The translations under genes were made by a program, and so were the position numbers. From Clostridiaceae bacterium (GTDB taxonomy: Bacteria > Bacillota > Clostridia > Oscillospirales > Acutalibacteraceae): a stretch of 15,623 bases of DNA. The notes below the pieces were generated by a model that did not search any database, had not been told where the DNA came from, and worked only from the letters and a program-made list of their open reading frames with translations. Within the stretch, counting starts at the first letter, position 1; each line of letters opens with the position of its first letter. Shown here one piece after another: positions 14,166 through 15,623 of this stretch. The stretch spans positions 1-15,623 of the forward strand of contig CAJGCA010000038.1 of NCBI GenBank assembly GCA_904501705.1, in the 5' to 3' direction.

Positions 14166-14197
14166 CAGCCGCATTTCTAAACGGAAATGCGGCTGTT
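14164..14197 (+). terminator. Rho-independent terminator after the XRE regulator gene
   Basis: A perfect 14-bp stem (14164-14177 with 14184-14197) with a 6-base loop overlaps the end of the regulator's stop codon. The trailing T-run is short (TTTGCATATT). It insulates spoVAD from upstream transcription. Confidence 0.85.
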
Positions 14198-14198
14198 T

Positions 14199-14227
14199 GC
14201 ATATTCTTCCTCTTTTGGGTGATGCTA
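14199..14227 (+). promoter_or_regulatory. Candidate sigma-G promoter of spoVAD
   Basis: GCATA (14199-14203), a 17-base spacer and GATGCTA (14221-14227) mirror the candidate at spoVAC, with the same -35 pentamer, the same spacer and the same terminal CTA. The -10 has two mismatches to CATWHTA. It lies directly after the regulator's terminator and 29 bases before the spoVAD ATG. Confidence 0.45.
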
Positions 14228-14256
14228 ACCCTGTTATTAATAAAGGGGGAGTTTTT

Positions 14257-15270
14257 ATGCCGGAGAGACGGGGAGAGTACACCGTCAGCCTTTCCAACCG
14301 ACCGACCGTGTTGAGTTATGCCGCTGTCGGCGGCAAAAAAGAGGGGCAGGGGCCACTCGGCAAGCAGTTCGATGCCATTTTTGAGGACACCCATTTGGGG
14401 GAAAAGACGTGGGAAAAGGCAGAGAGCGCCCTGCAAAAGGAGTCCCTCACCCGCGCATTGGACAAGGCAGGGCTGTCCCCGAGCCAGTTACAATATCTGT
14501 TCGCAGGCGACTTGCTCAATCAGAATATCGCGTCTACCTTTGGCCTGCGCGAGATGAATGTGCCGCTCATCGGGCAGTTCGGCGCCTGCTCGACGATGGG
14601 ACAGACGATGGCGATGGCGGCGATTTTCGTCGATAGCGGCGCGGCGGACCTGTGCGGCGCGGTAACCTCGTCGCATTTCTGCACCGCCGAGCGGCAGTTC
14701 CGCTATCCGCTGGAATACGGCGGTCAGCGCCCGCCGACGAGCCAGTGGACTGCGACCGCCTCGGGCGCGGTGGTGGTCGGGCGCGCGGCGCGCGGGGTGC
14801 GGGTGAGCGACGTGTGCATCGGCCGCGTGCAGGATATGGGCGTCACGGATATGAACAATATGGGCAGCGCGATGGCGCCTGCCGCCGCGGACACGCTCGC
14901 GCATTTCTTTGCCGACACCGAAACGAAACCCAATGACTACGATATGATTGCCACGGGGGACTTGGGGCTGGTCGGCGCACGGCTGTGCCGCGAGCTGATG
15001 GAGCAGAAAGGGTATACCCTCGGAGATAACTATACCGATTGCGGACTGTTGCTGTTCGACCGCGACACGCAGGACGTGCACGCGGGCGGCTCGGGGTGCG
15101 GCTGCTCTGCCTCGGTGCTGTGCGCGCATCTGTTGCCGATGCTGCAGCGTGGAGAGTTGCGAAACTTGCTGTTCTGCCCGACGGGAGCGCTGATGTCCCC
15201 GACCTCGTCCCAGCAGGGTGAGAGCATTCCCGGCATCTGCCACGCGCTGCTTTTGGAATCCTGCCCGTAA
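14257..15270 (+). CDS. spoVAD: Stage V sporulation protein AD (SpoVAD)
   Basis: A 337-residue protein with a thiolase-like fold, the usual length for SpoVAD. It sits on the spore inner membrane and binds dipicolinic acid as part of the SpoVA uptake/release system. Recognisable family segments are GACSTMG (109-115, with Cys111 at the thiolase nucleophile position), SSHFCTAERQFRYPLEYGGQ broken around 138-157, TATASGAVVVG (165 on), ATGDLGLVG and the glycine/cysteine-rich HAGGSGCGCSA. The ATG at 14257 is chosen because AAAGGGGGAG lies six bases upstream; an in-frame codon at 14197 lies in the terminator. It is separated from spoVAC by about 2.27 kb of unrelated genes, and no spoVAE follows. Confidence 0.96.
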   Translation: MPERRGEYTVSLSNRPTVLSYAAVGGKKEGQGPLGKQFDAIFEDTHLGEKTWEKAESALQKESLTRALDKAGLSPSQLQYLFAGDLLNQNIASTFGLREMNVPLIGQFGACSTMGQTMAMAAIFVDSGAADLCGAVTSSHFCTAERQFRYPLEYGGQRPPTSQWTATASGAVVVGRAARGVRVSDVCIGRVQDMGVTDMNNMGSAMAPAAADTLAHFFADTETKPNDYDMIATGDLGLVGARLCRELMEQKGYTLGDNYTDCGLLLFDRDTQDVHAGGSGCGCSASVLCAHLLPMLQRGELRNLLFCPTGALMSPTSSQQGESIPGICHALLLESCP

Positions 15271-15295
15271 ATATTAAAATTTGTGAAATCAGCAG

Positions 15296-15324
15296 TTGAT
15301 TATTCCTGTAAAATGCGGTAAAAT
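15296..15324 (+). promoter_or_regulatory. Sigma-A promoter of prfC
   Basis: TTGATT (15296-15301), a 17-base spacer and TAAAAT (15319-15324) give a good housekeeping promoter beginning 26 bases after the spoVAD stop. The predicted transcript starts near 15331, just before a hairpin at 15337. Confidence 0.7.
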
Positions 15325-15336
15325 AAGGATATTGTG

Positions 15337-15358
15337 CGGCGGTACGCTCGTACCGCCG
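15337..15358 (+). terminator. Terminator-like hairpin between spoVAD and prfC
   Basis: A perfect 9-bp GC-rich stem (15337-15345 with 15350-15358) and 4-base loop, followed by a run of six T (15362-15367). It is a good intrinsic terminator for spoVAD. However, it lies downstream of the candidate prfC promoter, so it would also form at the very 5' end of the prfC mRNA. Confidence 0.75.
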
Positions 15359-15386
15359 TGATTTTTTCTGCTGTGGAGGGTATACC

Positions 15387-15623
15387 TTGGATACGACGGT
15401 TATGAAAGATACGGTGGTGACCACCGGCGGCACGCTGCAGGAGGAGATTCTGCGGCGGCGCACCTTTGCGATCATCTCCCACCCCGACGCGGGTAAGACC
15501 ACGCTGACGGAGAAGTTCCTGCTGTACGGCGGCGCCATTCAGCAGGCGGGTATGGTCAAGGGCAAAAAGAACAATAAGCACGCGGTCTCCGACTGGATGG
15601 AGATTGAAAAGCAGCGCGGCATC
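15387..15623 (+). CDS. prfC: Peptide chain release factor 3 (RF3), N-terminal fragment (cut by window edge)
   Basis: The first 79 codons of RF3, the translational GTPase that removes RF1/RF2 from the ribosome after termination. The peptide has RRRTFAIISHPDAGKTTLTE, with the P-loop around residues 32-39, then the RF3-type segment YGGAIQQAGMVKGKKNNKHAVSDWMEIEKQRGI broken near residues 48-79, which leads into the G2 loop at the window edge. The start is a TTG at 15387, six bases after GGAGGG. An in-frame ATG at 15402 is possible but lacks a ribosome-binding site. The gene runs off the right edge. Confidence 0.93.
   Translation, partial: MDTTVMKDTVVTTGGTLQEEILRRRTFAIISHPDAGKTTLTEKFLLYGGAIQQAGMVKGKKNNKHAVSDWMEIEKQRGI

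Noticed and set aside
14488..15243. Minus-strand frame opposite spoVAD
   Set aside because: Antisense shadow of spoVAD without motifs or translation signals.
1..15623. tRNA, rRNA, CRISPR array, riboswitch or phage genes
   Set aside because: No cloverleaf-like gene, repeat-spacer array, recognisable riboswitch core or phage structural gene was seen in reading the sequence.

Overview
The window looks like a chromosomal segment of a GC-rich, spore-forming member of the Firmicutes, class Clostridia, probably close to the Oscillospiraceae/Ruminococcaceae. This is inferred from the hprK-glcK-murB-rapZ-whiA-dnaE gene order, the spoVA sporulation genes, Shine-Dalgarno sites close to AGGAGG, and GTG/TTG starts. 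No species can be named from the sequence alone.

Left block, minus strand (1-8771). Reading in the direction of transcription, hprK, glcK (ROK glucokinase), murB, rapZ, whiA and dnaE follow each other with short gaps and end at a rho-independent terminator (311-339). uvrB comes next from its own promoter and runs off the left edge. The block joins carbon-catabolite sensing (HprK), glucose phosphorylation, peptidoglycan precursor synthesis (MurB), amino-sugar control (RapZ), a cell-division/DNA-binding regulator (WhiA) and replication (DnaE). A near-perfect CcpA-type cre sequence lies in the short rapZ-whiA gap, exactly where yvcK (gluconeogenesis/morphology factor) sits in most relatives; yvcK is absent here.

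Middle block, minus strand (8869-11472). A two-gene unit with its own promoter and terminator encodes a Nudix-HAD fusion protein and a cation diffusion facilitator whose metal-site residues look like those of manganese exporters.

Right block, mostly plus strand (11490-15623). spoVAC and spoVAD, normally adjacent, are separated by about 2.27 kb. The intervening DNA holds (i) an AT-rich, self-contained unit for a small two-helix membrane protein with a zinc ribbon, (ii) a second, frameshifted copy of the last 41 codons of spoVAC, (iii) a YwaF/TIGR02206-type membrane protein, (iv) a lipoprotein with a threonine tract and a C-terminal His/Cys motif, and (v) a divergent XRE-type regulator. spoVAC and spoVAD each have an upstream candidate sigma-G promoter with the same 17-base spacer. 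No spoVAE follows spoVAD; prfC (release factor 3) does, preceded by a sigma-A promoter and a terminator-like hairpin.

The most notable structure is the interrupted spoVA locus. The duplicated spoVAC 3' end flanks a small foreign-looking cassette, the footprint expected if DNA entered at the 3' end of spoVAC and supplied a replacement gene end. A misassembly between strains is the main alternative. Several starts were moved to downstream codons that agree with ribosome-binding sites (dnaE, whiA, rapZ, murB, the Nudix-HAD gene, the zinc-ribbon gene, the YwaF-like gene, spoVAD).
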